NCBI GenBank assembly: GCA_034521975.1 | Contig: JAXHLR010000004.1 | Location: forward strand, 124,001-188,000 | Source of the DNA: Acidimicrobiales bacterium | GTDB lineage: Bacteria > Actinomycetota > Acidimicrobiia > Acidimicrobiales > SKKL01 | Length of the DNA: 64,000 nt | Direction: 5' to 3' | Shown: piece by piece, positions 17,430 through 25,883 of the stretch | Layout of the letters: each line of letters starts with the position of its first letter | Numbering within the stretch: position 1 is the first letter of the stretch | Translations under genes and position numbers: made by a program | The notes under the pieces: generated by a model | The model's input: only the letters and a program-made list of their open reading frames with translations | Databases searched by the model: none | Told to the model about the DNA's origin: nothing

Positions 17430-17813
17430 GTGTCTGCCCACATCGACCACCGTCACCTGTCCCGGATCCTCGGCGTGAGCCGGGCGGCGCTCGGCGTTGC
17501 ACTGCTGGTCGCCCCGCGCCTCACCGCTCGGGGCTGGGTCGGCGACCAGGCCACATCGGGCAGCGGAAAGGTGGCGCTGCGCGCGCTGGGGATCCGTGAT
17601 GTGGCGATCGGCTACGGCACGGTGCACGCCATCGACTCGGGCGACCCCAACCTCCGCCAGTGGGTGACCCTCGCCGGTCTCTGCGACCTCACCGACGCGA
17701 CCGCCACGGTGCTGGCGTTCCACCGACTTCCGAAACGTGGCCGGTTCCTGGCCCTGACGATGGCCGCGGCTGCCGCCGCGGTCGCGTTCGTGGCCCGCGA
17801 CCGGCTCGAGTGA
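17430..17813 (+). CDS. Small membrane protein, DUF4267-like
   Basis: 127 residues with four weakly hydrophobic helices (ALGVALLVAPRL, LGIRDVAIGYGT, WVTLAGLCDLTDATATVLAF and ALTMAAAAAAVAFVA). The pattern RxxLGVxLLxAP followed by LGIRDxxxG resembles the DUF4267 family. Start: GTG at 17430, where the conserved-looking sequence begins. Forty-six bases separate its stop from the crotonase start, so co-transcription is likely. Function unknown; the family assignment is tentative. Confidence 0.6.
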   Translation: MSAHIDHRHLSRILGVSRAALGVALLVAPRLTARGWVGDQATSGSGKVALRALGIRDVAIGYGTVHAIDSGDPNLRQWVTLAGLCDLTDATATVLAFHRLPKRGRFLALTMAAAAAAVAFVARDRLE

Positions 17814-17859
17814 ACCCCCGCTTGCGATCCACCGCCCCCGCCACCGTCGGAGGACAACG

Positions 17860-18645
17860 ATGACCATCGGTATCGAGATCGTCGACCACGTCGCCGTGAT
17901 CGAGATGCAGGACCCGCCGCACAACTTCTTGTCCATCGATCAGGTGGGCGGCGTCGCCGAGGCGCTCGAGTCCTTCGACGACGATCCTCAGGTTCGGGCC
18001 GCGGTGCTGTGCGCGCAGGGCCGCTCGTTCTGCGCCGGCGCGAACTTCGGCGGTGACGACGGGCCACTCGGGGGCGCAAGCCGCGGCGAGCCCGTCGGCG
18101 GCGATGCGACGCTGGCGCTGTACCAGTCCGCTGCCCGGCTGTGCGAGGTGTCGACGCCGTTCATCGCCGCCGTGCAGGGACCGGCCATCGGTGGGGGCCT
18201 CGGTCTGGCGATGACCGCGACCATGCGCATCGCGGCGCCCGAAGCCCGGTTCTCGGCCAACTTCGCCGCCCTCGGGATCCACCAGGGGTTCGGTCTGTCG
18301 GTCCTGTTGCCCGAGATCCTGGGCCCCACCCGCGCCGCCGAGGTGCTGCTCACCGCCAAGCGCTACAACGGCGAGGAGGCGATGGCCATCGGCCTGGCCG
18401 ACCGCTGCGTGCCACTCGAGCAGCTGCGCGACGAAGCGATCCGGACGGCCGCGGAGATCGCGGTCAACGCACCGTTGGCCATCCGAGCGATCAACACGAC
18501 GTTGCGCTCGGGGCTGGGCGACCGCGTCCGCGCGGCGACCCGCCACGAGGCCGAGCAGCAGCTGGCGCTCTCCTCCACCGCCGACGCCGCCGAGGGGATC
18601 CGCGCGGTGAGCGAGCGTCGTCCCGGCCACTTCACCGGAACCTGA
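17860..18645 (+). CDS. Enoyl-CoA hydratase/isomerase (crotonase) family protein
   Basis: 261 residues with the crotonase fold. Oxyanion-hole segments are present (RSFCAGANF and GPAIGGGLGLAM), and the C-terminus runs through the usual helical region. The two glutamates that act in true enoyl-CoA hydratase are missing: the first (GGxELA) position is Gly115 (GGGLGLA), and the second (QPEI) is within SANFAALG, about residue 135. The protein may therefore be an isomerase, a hydrolase, or an enzyme with another reaction in this superfamily. GGAGG 6 nt upstream of the ATG is a strong ribosome-binding site. Confidence 0.85.
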   Translation: MTIGIEIVDHVAVIEMQDPPHNFLSIDQVGGVAEALESFDDDPQVRAAVLCAQGRSFCAGANFGGDDGPLGGASRGEPVGGDATLALYQSAARLCEVSTPFIAAVQGPAIGGGLGLAMTATMRIAAPEARFSANFAALGIHQGFGLSVLLPEILGPTRAAEVLLTAKRYNGEEAMAIGLADRCVPLEQLRDEAIRTAAEIAVNAPLAIRAINTTLRSGLGDRVRAATRHEAEQQLALSSTADAAEGIRAVSERRPGHFTGT

Positions 18646-18734
18646 ACCACGGGGTGAACCGACCTCCGGGCTTGGGCGAGGGTGAGCAGGGGTAGGCCCG
18701 AGGAACGGTCAGTTCCCGGCAGCAAGGAGGGTCG

Positions 18735-21578
18735 ATGGCCTCCCAGATCGACGACGAGGCCACCGACACCCGACCCTGGTACCGCACCAGCCCCGACGAG
18801 ACGCTGGAGCGGCTCGATACCGAGGCAGTGGGGCTCTCCGACGACGAGGCAGAGCAGCGCCGTGGCGACCACGGTCCCAACCGCATCCAGGAGCAGGAGA
18901 CGATCAGCGCCTGGCGGGTACTAATCGACCAGCTCCTCGACCCGCTGATCTACGTGCTGCTGGGAGCGCTGGTGGTCACCGTGGCGGTGCAGACCTACGC
19001 CGATGCCATCGTCGTGGGGATCGTGCTGGTCATCAACACCACGATCGGGTTCGTTCAGGAGTACCGAGCCCAGACCGCGGTGCAGTCCTTGATGAAGATG
19101 GTGTCGCCCAAGGCCACGGCGCGCCGCGGGGGACACGAGCGCGAGGTCGATGCGGAAGCGCTCGTGCCGGGCGATGTCCTCGTGCTCCGCCAGGGCGAGG
19201 TCGTCGCGGCCGACCTCCGCCTGTTGGAAGCGACGAGCCTGCGGGTCGACGAGTCGGCACTGACCGGCGAGTCGGTGCCGGCGGACAAGCAGATCGACGC
19301 GCCGGAAGAGGAGGACCTCCCACCGGCCGACCAGAAGAACATGGCCTTCATGGGCACCGCGGTCACCGCGGGCGAGGCGCTCGGAGTCGTGGTGCGCACC
19401 GGCACCGACACCGAGATCGGCAAGATCTCCGAGCAGGTCCAGGAGGCCAGCGGGACCGAGACCCCGCTCGAGGCGCGCATCGACCGGCTCGCCAAGTGGA
19501 TCACCGTGGGGGTGCTCGGTGTGACGGTCGTGACCTTCGTCCTCGGGCTCCTGCTCGGACGCGACGTGGTCGACATGTTGCTGTTGGCGGTGGCGCTGGC
19601 GGTGTCGGCCATCCCCGCGGGGTTGCCGGTGGTGGTGACCGTCGCCCTCGCCATCGGGGTGAGCCGCATGGCACGCCGACACGCCCTGATCCGACGCCTC
19701 CCGGCGGTCGACACCCTGGGGAGCACCACCACCATCATCTCGGACAAGACCGGGACCCTGACCGAGAACCGCATGACCGTCCAGGCGGTGGTGAGCGGCG
19801 GCGAGCGCTTCGACGTCGAGGGTGGAGAGGGCGGCCGGCGGACGCTGAGCCACCGCGACGGGGCGGTCAGCCTCGACGAGGAACCGGCGCTGTACGAGAC
19901 CCTGCTCGTCGGACTGCTGTGCAACGACGCGACACTTCGCGACGACGGCGACGGCGACGGCGGCGACGATGACCACGCTCTGGCCACCGGTGATCCGATG
20001 GAGGTGGCGCTGTTGACGGTGGCCCGCGCGGCCGGCCTGGACCGGGATGAACTGCTCCAGCGCCACCCGCAGCGAGCCAAGGTTCCCTTCCAGACCGAAC
20101 GCCGGTACATGGCCACAATCCACGACGGCCCCGAGGGAGCGGGCGAGGCTCCGCTCGTGCTGGTCAAGGGGGCACCCGAGCGCATCGCCGAGATGTGTGA
20201 CCGGCAGCGCACCCGCGACGGCGACGAGCAGCCGGTCGACGCCGATCAGATCATCGACACCAGCGAACAGCTGGCGTCGCAGGGTCTTCGAGTCCTGGCC
20301 ATGGCGGTCGGCCACGGCGAGGAGGCCGCCGAGGCGATCCGGGGTGACGAACCCGACGCGCTGGTCTTCGTCGGGCTGCAGGGACTCCTCGATCCCCCAC
20401 GTGACAGCGCGGTCGGCGCCGTGGACCGGTGCCACGACTCGGGCATCCGGGTGGTGATGGTGACCGGCGACCACGCCACCACCGCCGCGGCGATCGCTCG
20501 ACAGATCCACCTCGACCGCCCGGCGGCACGGCCCGGCGAGGCCGAGGCGGTGACCGCCGGCGAGACCGACGCGGACAGCATCGACGTGCGGACCGGCCAG
20601 GACCTGGCTGCGTTGTCCGACGACGAGGTCGACGACGCGCTGGCGCGGATCAACGTCTTCGCCCGGGTGGCACCGGCTCAGAAGCTGCGACTGGTCGACC
20701 GCCTCAAATCCCAAGACGAGATCGTGGCGGTCACCGGCGACGGCGTGAACGACGCCCCGGCACTGCAGTCGGCTCATCTCGGGGTCGCCATGGGAAGCGG
20801 CACCGACGTGGCCAAGGAAGCCAGCGACATGGTCATCACCGACGACGACTTCGCCAGCGTCTACGCCGCGGTCGAGGAGGGTCGAACGGCATTCCGCAAC
20901 ATCAGGATGGCCACCTTCTTCCTCCTGAGCAGCGGCGTCGCCGAGGTGCTGCTGATCCTCGCCACGCTGGCGTTGGACTGGCCCCTGCCGCTGCTCCCGG
21001 CCCAGATCCTGTGGCTGAACGTGGTGACCAACGGCATCGCCGACGTGGCCCTCGCCTTCGAACCCGGGGAGCCGGCCCTGTTCCGACGAGCCCCGCGACC
21101 GACGGGGGAAGGGGTCCTCGACCGTCGGCTGGTGGAACGCCTGGTGGTGGTGGGCATGTGGCTCGCCGCCGGTGGCCTCGCCGTCTTCTACTGGCAGTGG
21201 GAGGTGCAGGGCGCAAGCCTGGTCGCCACCCAGACGACCCTGTTGACCACCCTGGTGCTGTTCGAGAAGGTCCACGTGTTCAACTGCCGCAGCGAGGACG
21301 TCTCGGTGTTCTCGAAGAGCCTGCTGGCCAACAAGGTGCTGCTCGGAGGCGTGCTCGCATCGTTGAGCGTGCACGTGGCCGCCCTCTACCTGCCGTGGAC
21401 CCAGCAGCTCCTGCGCGTGGAGCCCCTCACCGCCACGTCGTGGCTGGTCGCCGTCGGGTTCGCCTTCACCGCGGTCCTCGTGAACGAGGGCCACAAGCGG
21501 CTGCGACCGCGGGTCGAGCAACCCAGGGTCGGAACCTCCGACGGGACCCCTCAGTCGTCGACGTGGTCGAGCGCGTAG
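18735..21578 (+). CDS. P2-type cation-transporting ATPase
   Basis: 947 residues, complete. It has the actuator TGES loop (DESALTGESVPADKQ, about 175), the phosphorylation site DKTGTLTEN with Asp337, and the hinge TGDGVNDAPALQ near residue 670. The architecture is that of Ca2+/H+/Na+-type (P2) ATPases with 10 TM helices. Expected ion ligands differ from SERCA: M4 reads IPAGLP (293-298) instead of PEGL, and M6 reads NVVTNG, so the Asp is Asn766. Only the M5 Glu737 is kept. The transported ion is therefore uncertain. AAGGAGG lies 5-6 nt upstream of the ATG. Its 3' end overlaps the convergent antiporter gene by 28 bp. Confidence 0.88.
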   Translation: MASQIDDEATDTRPWYRTSPDETLERLDTEAVGLSDDEAEQRRGDHGPNRIQEQETISAWRVLIDQLLDPLIYVLLGALVVTVAVQTYADAIVVGIVLVINTTIGFVQEYRAQTAVQSLMKMVSPKATARRGGHEREVDAEALVPGDVLVLRQGEVVAADLRLLEATSLRVDESALTGESVPADKQIDAPEEEDLPPADQKNMAFMGTAVTAGEALGVVVRTGTDTEIGKISEQVQEASGTETPLEARIDRLAKWITVGVLGVTVVTFVLGLLLGRDVVDMLLLAVALAVSAIPAGLPVVVTVALAIGVSRMARRHALIRRLPAVDTLGSTTTIISDKTGTLTENRMTVQAVVSGGERFDVEGGEGGRRTLSHRDGAVSLDEEPALYETLLVGLLCNDATLRDDGDGDGGDDDHALATGDPMEVALLTVARAAGLDRDELLQRHPQRAKVPFQTERRYMATIHDGPEGAGEAPLVLVKGAPERIAEMCDRQRTRDGDEQPVDADQIIDTSEQLASQGLRVLAMAVGHGEEAAEAIRGDEPDALVFVGLQGLLDPPRDSAVGAVDRCHDSGIRVVMVTGDHATTAAAIARQIHLDRPAARPGEAEAVTAGETDADSIDVRTGQDLAALSDDEVDDALARINVFARVAPAQKLRLVDRLKSQDEIVAVTGDGVNDAPALQSAHLGVAMGSGTDVAKEASDMVITDDDFASVYAAVEEGRTAFRNIRMATFFLLSSGVAEVLLILATLALDWPLPLLPAQILWLNVVTNGIADVALAFEPGEPALFRRAPRPTGEGVLDRRLVERLVVVGMWLAAGGLAVFYWQWEVQGASLVATQTTLLTTLVLFEKVHVFNCRSEDVSVFSKSLLANKVLLGGVLASLSVHVAALYLPWTQQLLRVEPLTATSWLVAVGFAFTAVLVNEGHKRLRPRVEQPRVGTSDGTPQSSTWSSA

Positions 21579-22717
21579 GCGGTCAGCGCCGGTCCCACGA
21601 TCGCGAACAGGACCGTGCTCGTCACGACCACAGCCATGATCCGAGGCCCCGCATCGGGCAGCTCCTCCGCCGCCAGCAGCGCGAGTCCGAGCGCGACCCC
21701 GGCCTGGGGCAACAGCGAGGTGCCGAACCACGGCCAGACCTTGCGAGGCGCAGCGACCACGCGCGCCGCGAAGTAGCCCCCCGTGACCTTGCCCACCACG
21801 CGAAACCCGACGTACGCGACTCCGAGCGCGCCGGCCGCCACCAGACCCGAGATGCGGAACTGCGCCCCGGCGAGGACGAAGAACACGACCATGAACGGCC
21901 ACTCGATGGCCTCGATCTCCCGGAACGGCCGTTCGTGGTGGCTCGCGAGGTTGGCGACCAGGGCACCGAGCACCACCGCCGTCAGGAGGAACGAGACACC
22001 GATCCACTCGGCGAGGCCGGCGGACACGAGCACGATGCCCAGCGCCTCCTCCCGCGTCGGCTCGCCCGGTTCGAGCCGTCCGGTCAGATACGCCATCGGG
22101 GCAGCGAGGACCAGCGCAAGGAGGACGGCTCCGCCGATCTCCCACGCTGCAGTGCCGAGCAGCGCGACCTGCCCGTCGGTGCCCGCCAGGACGCCTGCAC
22201 CCGACAGCAGGAGCGAGAACAGCACGATGGTGATGACGTCGTCGAGGGCGACCACCCCGAGGATCGTTCGCGAGAGCCAACCCTCCGAGCCCCGGTCCTG
22301 AACGATGGCAACGGTCGACGCCGGAGCGGTGGCGGCGGCGATCCCCGCCAGGGGCAGGGCGACGACCGGGTCGAAGCCCACCACCAGCAGACCAACGACC
22401 ATGAGCGCCGCCGTCGCCACCGCCTGGATCGTCGCGACCGCGACCACCTGGCTTCCGTACTTGCGGAGGCGCTCGTGGGTGAACTCACCGCCCACCAGGA
22501 ACCCGATCATGGTCAAGGCGATGGTGGAGACGATCGGGAACCACTCGTCCTGTTGGGGAGGGAGCAGATCGAGCGCACCGGGGCCGACGACGACACCGAG
22601 CAGCACCAGCAACGTGATTCGGGGCAGCGGGATCCACCGGCTCGCCACGTCGGTGGCGACCCCGGCGAGGAGCAACCCCCCGACTGTGACGAAGACGATG
22701 AGGGTGTCGGGTTCCAT
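21551..22717 (-). CDS. Na+(K+)/H+ antiporter, CPA2/Kef-type membrane domain
   Basis: 388 residues, about 12 TM helices, almost entirely membrane domain. The family features are ITLLVLLGVVVGPGALDLLP, then AGIAAATAPASTVAIVQDRG and LGVVALDDVITIVLFSL, which carry the conserved Asp-rich transport core. There is no C-terminal KTN/RCK domain. It would exchange monovalent cations for protons. The ATG at 22717 begins the first TM helix; an in-frame upstream extension would read through the tRNA-Cys and is discarded. It converges on the P-type ATPase with a 28-bp tail overlap, so the transcripts are antisense there. Confidence 0.85.
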   Translation of the reverse strand: MEPDTLIVFVTVGGLLLAGVATDVASRWIPLPRITLLVLLGVVVGPGALDLLPPQQDEWFPIVSTIALTMIGFLVGGEFTHERLRKYGSQVVAVATIQAVATAALMVVGLLVVGFDPVVALPLAGIAAATAPASTVAIVQDRGSEGWLSRTILGVVALDDVITIVLFSLLLSGAGVLAGTDGQVALLGTAAWEIGGAVLLALVLAAPMAYLTGRLEPGEPTREEALGIVLVSAGLAEWIGVSFLLTAVVLGALVANLASHHERPFREIEAIEWPFMVVFFVLAGAQFRISGLVAAGALGVAYVGFRVVGKVTGGYFAARVVAAPRKVWPWFGTSLLPQAGVALGLALLAAEELPDAGPRIMAVVVTSTVLFAIVGPALTAYALDHVDD

Positions 22718-22774
22718 CGGGCACCACTCTCGCCCACCGAACGCCAGCGCGCACCCGACCCCGGCTTGCACGCG

Positions 22775-22808
22775 ATCCGGACCGGTCGCGTGGACGACCG
22801 GTCCGGAT
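22775..22808 (-). terminator. Hairpin terminator downstream of tRNA-Cys
   Basis: A perfect 13-bp inverted repeat (ATCCGGACCGGTC / GACCGGTCCGGAT) with an 8-nt loop, starting 8 bp past the CCA end of tRNA-Cys. There is no U tract. Its position fits termination or processing of the tRNA transcript before the antiporter gene. Confidence 0.6.
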
Positions 22809-22816
22809 GGGTTGCG

Positions 22817-22894
22817 TGGAGCGCCGGGTCGGATTTGAACCGACGACTGTACGGCTTTGCAGGCCGTTCCCTTGGGCCGCTCGGGCACCGGCGC
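22817..22894 (-). tRNA. tRNA-Cys(GCA)
   Basis: 78 nt with encoded CCA. Acceptor GCGCCGG pairs with CCGGCGC, and the discriminator is U, the expected Cys identity base. The anticodon loop CTGCAAA gives GCA. The T arm is GTCGG-TTCAAAT-CCGAC. Confidence 0.95.
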
Positions 22895-22981
22895 CTGTCC
22901 CGACTGCTGCCGGGAACGTCGAGTCTAGGCCACCCTCGACGTCGGACACACCGCCACCCGCCGACCGGCCATGATGGCCAC

Positions 22982-23683
22982 ATGCCCGACGAGACCGAAC
23001 CCAGCCAAGCACCCGGACCACTCGCCGCGCTCGGAGTCCTCGCAGGGGCCGAGGTGGCGGTGACCGACCAGCTCGACCACCTCGAGATGTACACGCGCGA
23101 GGGCCTGCTCACCCTCCTCTGGCACGGCGAGGCCGACCACCAGCAGGTGGTGCTGATGGTCGGCGGCGGGATGGGCGGGCTGCTGGGTCCCGGCCAGGGC
23201 CTTTACCACACCCTCGGAGCAGAGCTGGCCGACGCCGGGGTGGGGGCCATCCGGGTGGGCTACCGGGTTCCCAACGACATCGACCGGTGCGTCCATGACA
23301 CCCTCGCCGCGGCCGAGCTGGCCGCCCGGCGTGGTGCCCGATCCTTCGTGGTCATGGGTCACTCGTTCGGGGGCGCAGTGGCGATCCAAGCCGGCGCCGC
23401 CCTGGGCGAGCTGGCTGCGGGGGTCGTCACCTTCGCCACCCAGACCGGCGGGGCCGAGGCGGCCGAGCACCTCCAGTGCCCGCTGCTGCTGTTCCACGGG
23501 GATCGCGACGAGCTGTTGCCCCACATGGCCAGCGAGATGGTGCAGATGATCTCCGACGGGGAGCTCGTCATCCTCGCCGGCGCGGGGCACACCCTCGGCG
23601 AGGCCGAGGACGAGATCCACCAACGGCTCCGCACGTGGATCCCCGAGCGCTTCGCCGAGCACGAACCACCCGCAGCGATCTGA
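22982..23683 (+). CDS. Alpha/beta hydrolase
   Basis: 233 residues. The nucleophile elbow GHSFGG (about residue 125), the acid in FHGDRDELLP (about 175) and the histidine in AGAGHTLGEA complete the Ser-Asp-His triad. No lid domain is obvious; it resembles dienelactone-hydrolase-like or small serine hydrolases. The ATG follows a CATGAT element by 6 nt, compatible with a leaderless transcript. Its gene ends 9 bp from the stop of the convergent maleylpyruvate-isomerase-like gene. Substrate unknown. Confidence 0.8.
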   Translation: MPDETEPSQAPGPLAALGVLAGAEVAVTDQLDHLEMYTREGLLTLLWHGEADHQQVVLMVGGGMGGLLGPGQGLYHTLGAELADAGVGAIRVGYRVPNDIDRCVHDTLAAAELAARRGARSFVVMGHSFGGAVAIQAGAALGELAAGVVTFATQTGGAEAAEHLQCPLLLFHGDRDELLPHMASEMVQMISDGELVILAGAGHTLGEAEDEIHQRLRTWIPERFAEHEPPAAI

Positions 23684-23692
23684 GGGCCACGC

Positions 23693-24394
23693 TCAGAGCC
23701 AGGGTTCCAGCGGGGGCAGCTCCGAAGGAGGCTCGAGCCGTCCGGACAGCCAACCCAGCACCCACCGACGGCTACCGCTCACCACGACGACCTCGCCGTC
23801 GCCGACGGTGACCACGTCGGGCGCGTCCTCGAAGTCGATCCGCAGCGCCACACCCTCGGGGAGCCGGCTGGGCAGCGCCGCCAGGGTCTCGGCGAGCTCG
23901 CGCTCCACGTAGGCCTCGGACCAGTCGCCCACCCGGAAGCTCGACCGGCCCAGGTCGACGTGGTGCATCTCGACCTCACGCCAGCGGCGGAACGGAAGCT
24001 CCACCACCGGGCGAGGCCCGGACATCGCCATGCCGACCCCGTCGCTCCAGGCCTCGGGACCGAGCCGGGCGAACGCGGAGGTGAGATCCTCGATCGACCG
24101 GCGCAGATCCTCGACCATCTCCGCCGCCGGACGGGTGGCACCCGCCTCGATGTCGGCGGCCCGCTGGTCGGCTCCCCCCGGGTACTGGTGGGCGACCTCA
24201 CCGCGGGTCGCGGCCATCGCCATGCGGATGAACCCGTCGGCGTTGCGGGTGAGGTGGGTGACCACGTGTCCGACCGTCCAGCCGGGAAGCAGACTTGGTG
24301 CTGCGGCCTCGGTATCGGACAGGTCGGCGAGGTCGTCGAGGAGCCGGGCTTCGGCCGCGGCCAGCCCAGCGAGGTCGTCGCGCGGTACCGACAT
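23693..24394 (-). CDS. Maleylpyruvate isomerase-family (mycothiol-dependent type) protein
   Basis: 233 residues. The N-terminal MDMPI/DinB-like four-helix bundle has the metal-ligand pattern: His in LPGWTVGHVVTHLTRNADG, and Glu-x3-His in WREVEMHHVDLG. These enzymes use mycothiol and a divalent metal, consistent with an actinobacterial host. A TACCCT -10 element sits 7 nt before the ATG (leaderless). The real reaction here is unknown, as most members are uncharacterised. Confidence 0.8.
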   Translation of the reverse strand: MSVPRDDLAGLAAAEARLLDDLADLSDTEAAAPSLLPGWTVGHVVTHLTRNADGFIRMAMAATRGEVAHQYPGGADQRAADIEAGATRPAAEMVEDLRRSIEDLTSAFARLGPEAWSDGVGMAMSGPRPVVELPFRRWREVEMHHVDLGRSSFRVGDWSEAYVERELAETLAALPSRLPEGVALRIDFEDAPDVVTVGDGEVVVVSGSRRWVLGWLSGRLEPPSELPPLEPWL

Positions 24395-24502
24395 GGGGAT
24401 CAGGGTACGGCAAAGACGGTGAAGTGCACCGAGGCGGCGCGCCGTTCGCCGACCCGGGCTCAGTCGATGTCTCCCTTGTCCCACCACGCCAGCTCCAGCA
24501 CC

Positions 24503-24508
24503 TAACCT
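24503..24508 (+). promoter_or_regulatory. Leaderless -10 element of the flippase gene
   Basis: TAACCT lies 6 nt before the GTG start codon of the flippase gene. This is the spacing for transcription beginning at the start codon. There is no Shine-Dalgarno sequence, which supports the GTG rather than the ATG two codons later. Confidence 0.5.
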
Positions 24509-24514
24509 CGAGGG

Positions 24515-25873
24515 GTGCTCATGAGGCCGACCCGACACGAGGCCGTGGCCCCGCCTGGTGCCAACACGACATCGGGCTCAGGCGCGATGCGAGCATCGGT
24601 CGCCGCGAGCATGGCAGGCAAGGCGGCAGAGATGGTGACGCTGCTCGTCCTGGCCGTCGTCGTGCCCCGGGTGCTGGGAGCACAGGACTTCGGGGCGTTC
24701 TCGGTGCCTCTGACGGTGGTGACGCTCGGCTCGCTCGCGCTGACCCTAGGCGGGCCCACGGTGATGGCCCGCTACGTACCGGCCTCATCGCCCGAGGAGC
24801 GGGTCGCGGTCGCTCGAGCGATCGGGGCGCGGCTGGCTCGCGGCCGTGCACTGCAGGTCGGATTCGTCGGTGTGGTCGCCGTGCTCCTGGTCGCGGCGCG
24901 CCCCGACACGTTCCCGGCCCTCGAGACCGGGTTCGTCGTCGCGGCTCTGGCGCTCAACGTGGTCGCCACTCTGGCGCTCCAGATGGGTCTCGGGCTCGGC
25001 CGGACCGGAGCCTGGAGCATGCGGTATCCCTTGCAGAACGTGGTCCTGATCACCGCGGTGCTCCTCCTGCACCCCGCTGGCCGCGTCGGCAGCATCGGAG
25101 CGATCCTGGTGGCCGCCGGGGTCGCGGCCGTGTTCGCTGTGTTCATGGTGGCGCCCTTCCTGCGGGCTCCAGCACCACAGGTCCCCGTGCCCGACGGCGT
25201 CATCCGCTTCGGTGTGCTCCACGCCACTGGCGCTGCGCTCGTCCAGGTATCCCAACGCGGCGGCGTGCTGGTGGTCGCAGTGCTCACCGGCTCGGCGGCC
25301 GAGACCGGCTACGTGGCGCTGGCCACGGGCATCGCGCTCGGTGTGACCTACGCCGTGCTCCAGGCCTTCACCGTCTCGCTGCCCCATCTGGCTGATGCGT
25401 CGCCAGACGGGGCGGTGATCACCCGCGCACCGGAGGAGATCCTGCGTCGCCTCGGTGGCGGCCTTCTCGCCGTCTTGATACCTGCCACCGCGGCAGTCGC
25501 GCTGCTGCTCGACGAGCTGGTCCCACGTGTCTTCGGCTCCGACTACCTCGGCTCGATCGACGCGTTCGGACCTGCGCTCGCCCTGATCGTCCTCGCCCCA
25601 CTCAATGCCGTGGCCGTGCAGGCCGGCGCACTTCGGCTCCGTCCCGAGGCCGCGGCCCGAGCCGGCGGGGCGTCAGCGATCGTGTTCGCGGTCGTGGCGG
25701 TGGTTGCCGTGCCCCATTGGGGCGCCGCTGGTGGCACCACCGCCGCGTTGGCAGGCGCCGCAGCCACCGCTGTAGCTGGGATCGTCCAGCTCCCTGGTGC
25801 GTTCGGGTCCCGTCTGGTCGTCGCGTCCTTCGCCGGCGCCGGTCTTGTCCTGGCCCTCGCCGCGCTGTCGTGA
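24515..25873 (+). CDS. Polysaccharide/oligosaccharide flippase (Wzx/MOP-type)
   Basis: 452 residues with 12 or more hydrophobic helices. The N-terminal helix pair (ASMAGKAAEMVTLLVLAVVVPRVLGAQDFGAFS) has the typical MOP-superfamily pattern, in which the first helix is followed by RxLG..dFG. It would flip a lipid-linked glycan across the cytoplasmic membrane. The GTG start is supported by a leaderless -10 element; an ATG lies two codons in. The glycosyltransferase gene follows 10 bp later on the same strand, so the pair form an operon. The ligand is unknown. Confidence 0.75.
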   Translation: MLMRPTRHEAVAPPGANTTSGSGAMRASVAASMAGKAAEMVTLLVLAVVVPRVLGAQDFGAFSVPLTVVTLGSLALTLGGPTVMARYVPASSPEERVAVARAIGARLARGRALQVGFVGVVAVLLVAARPDTFPALETGFVVAALALNVVATLALQMGLGLGRTGAWSMRYPLQNVVLITAVLLLHPAGRVGSIGAILVAAGVAAVFAVFMVAPFLRAPAPQVPVPDGVIRFGVLHATGAALVQVSQRGGVLVVAVLTGSAAETGYVALATGIALGVTYAVLQAFTVSLPHLADASPDGAVITRAPEEILRRLGGGLLAVLIPATAAVALLLDELVPRVFGSDYLGSIDAFGPALALIVLAPLNAVAVQAGALRLRPEAAARAGGASAIVFAVVAVVAVPHWGAAGGTTAALAGAAATAVAGIVQLPGAFGSRLVVASFAGAGLVLALAALS

Positions 25874-25883
25874 GGGCTCGCTC

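Noticed and set aside
16627-17502. Longer start for the DUF2510-like protein
   Set aside because: The upstream 58 codons are arginine-rich and lack family features; they also overlap the divergent small-protein gene.
16453-22894. Integrated element bounded by tRNA-Val and tRNA-Cys
   Set aside because: No integrase, no duplicated tRNA 3' end and no phage gene between them; the content is ordinary chromosomal genes.
20429-23683. A 1084-codon plus-strand open frame
   Set aside because: Only its last 233 codons, from the ATG at 22982, encode a recognisable alpha/beta hydrolase. The rest is a shadow of the P-type ATPase and antiporter.
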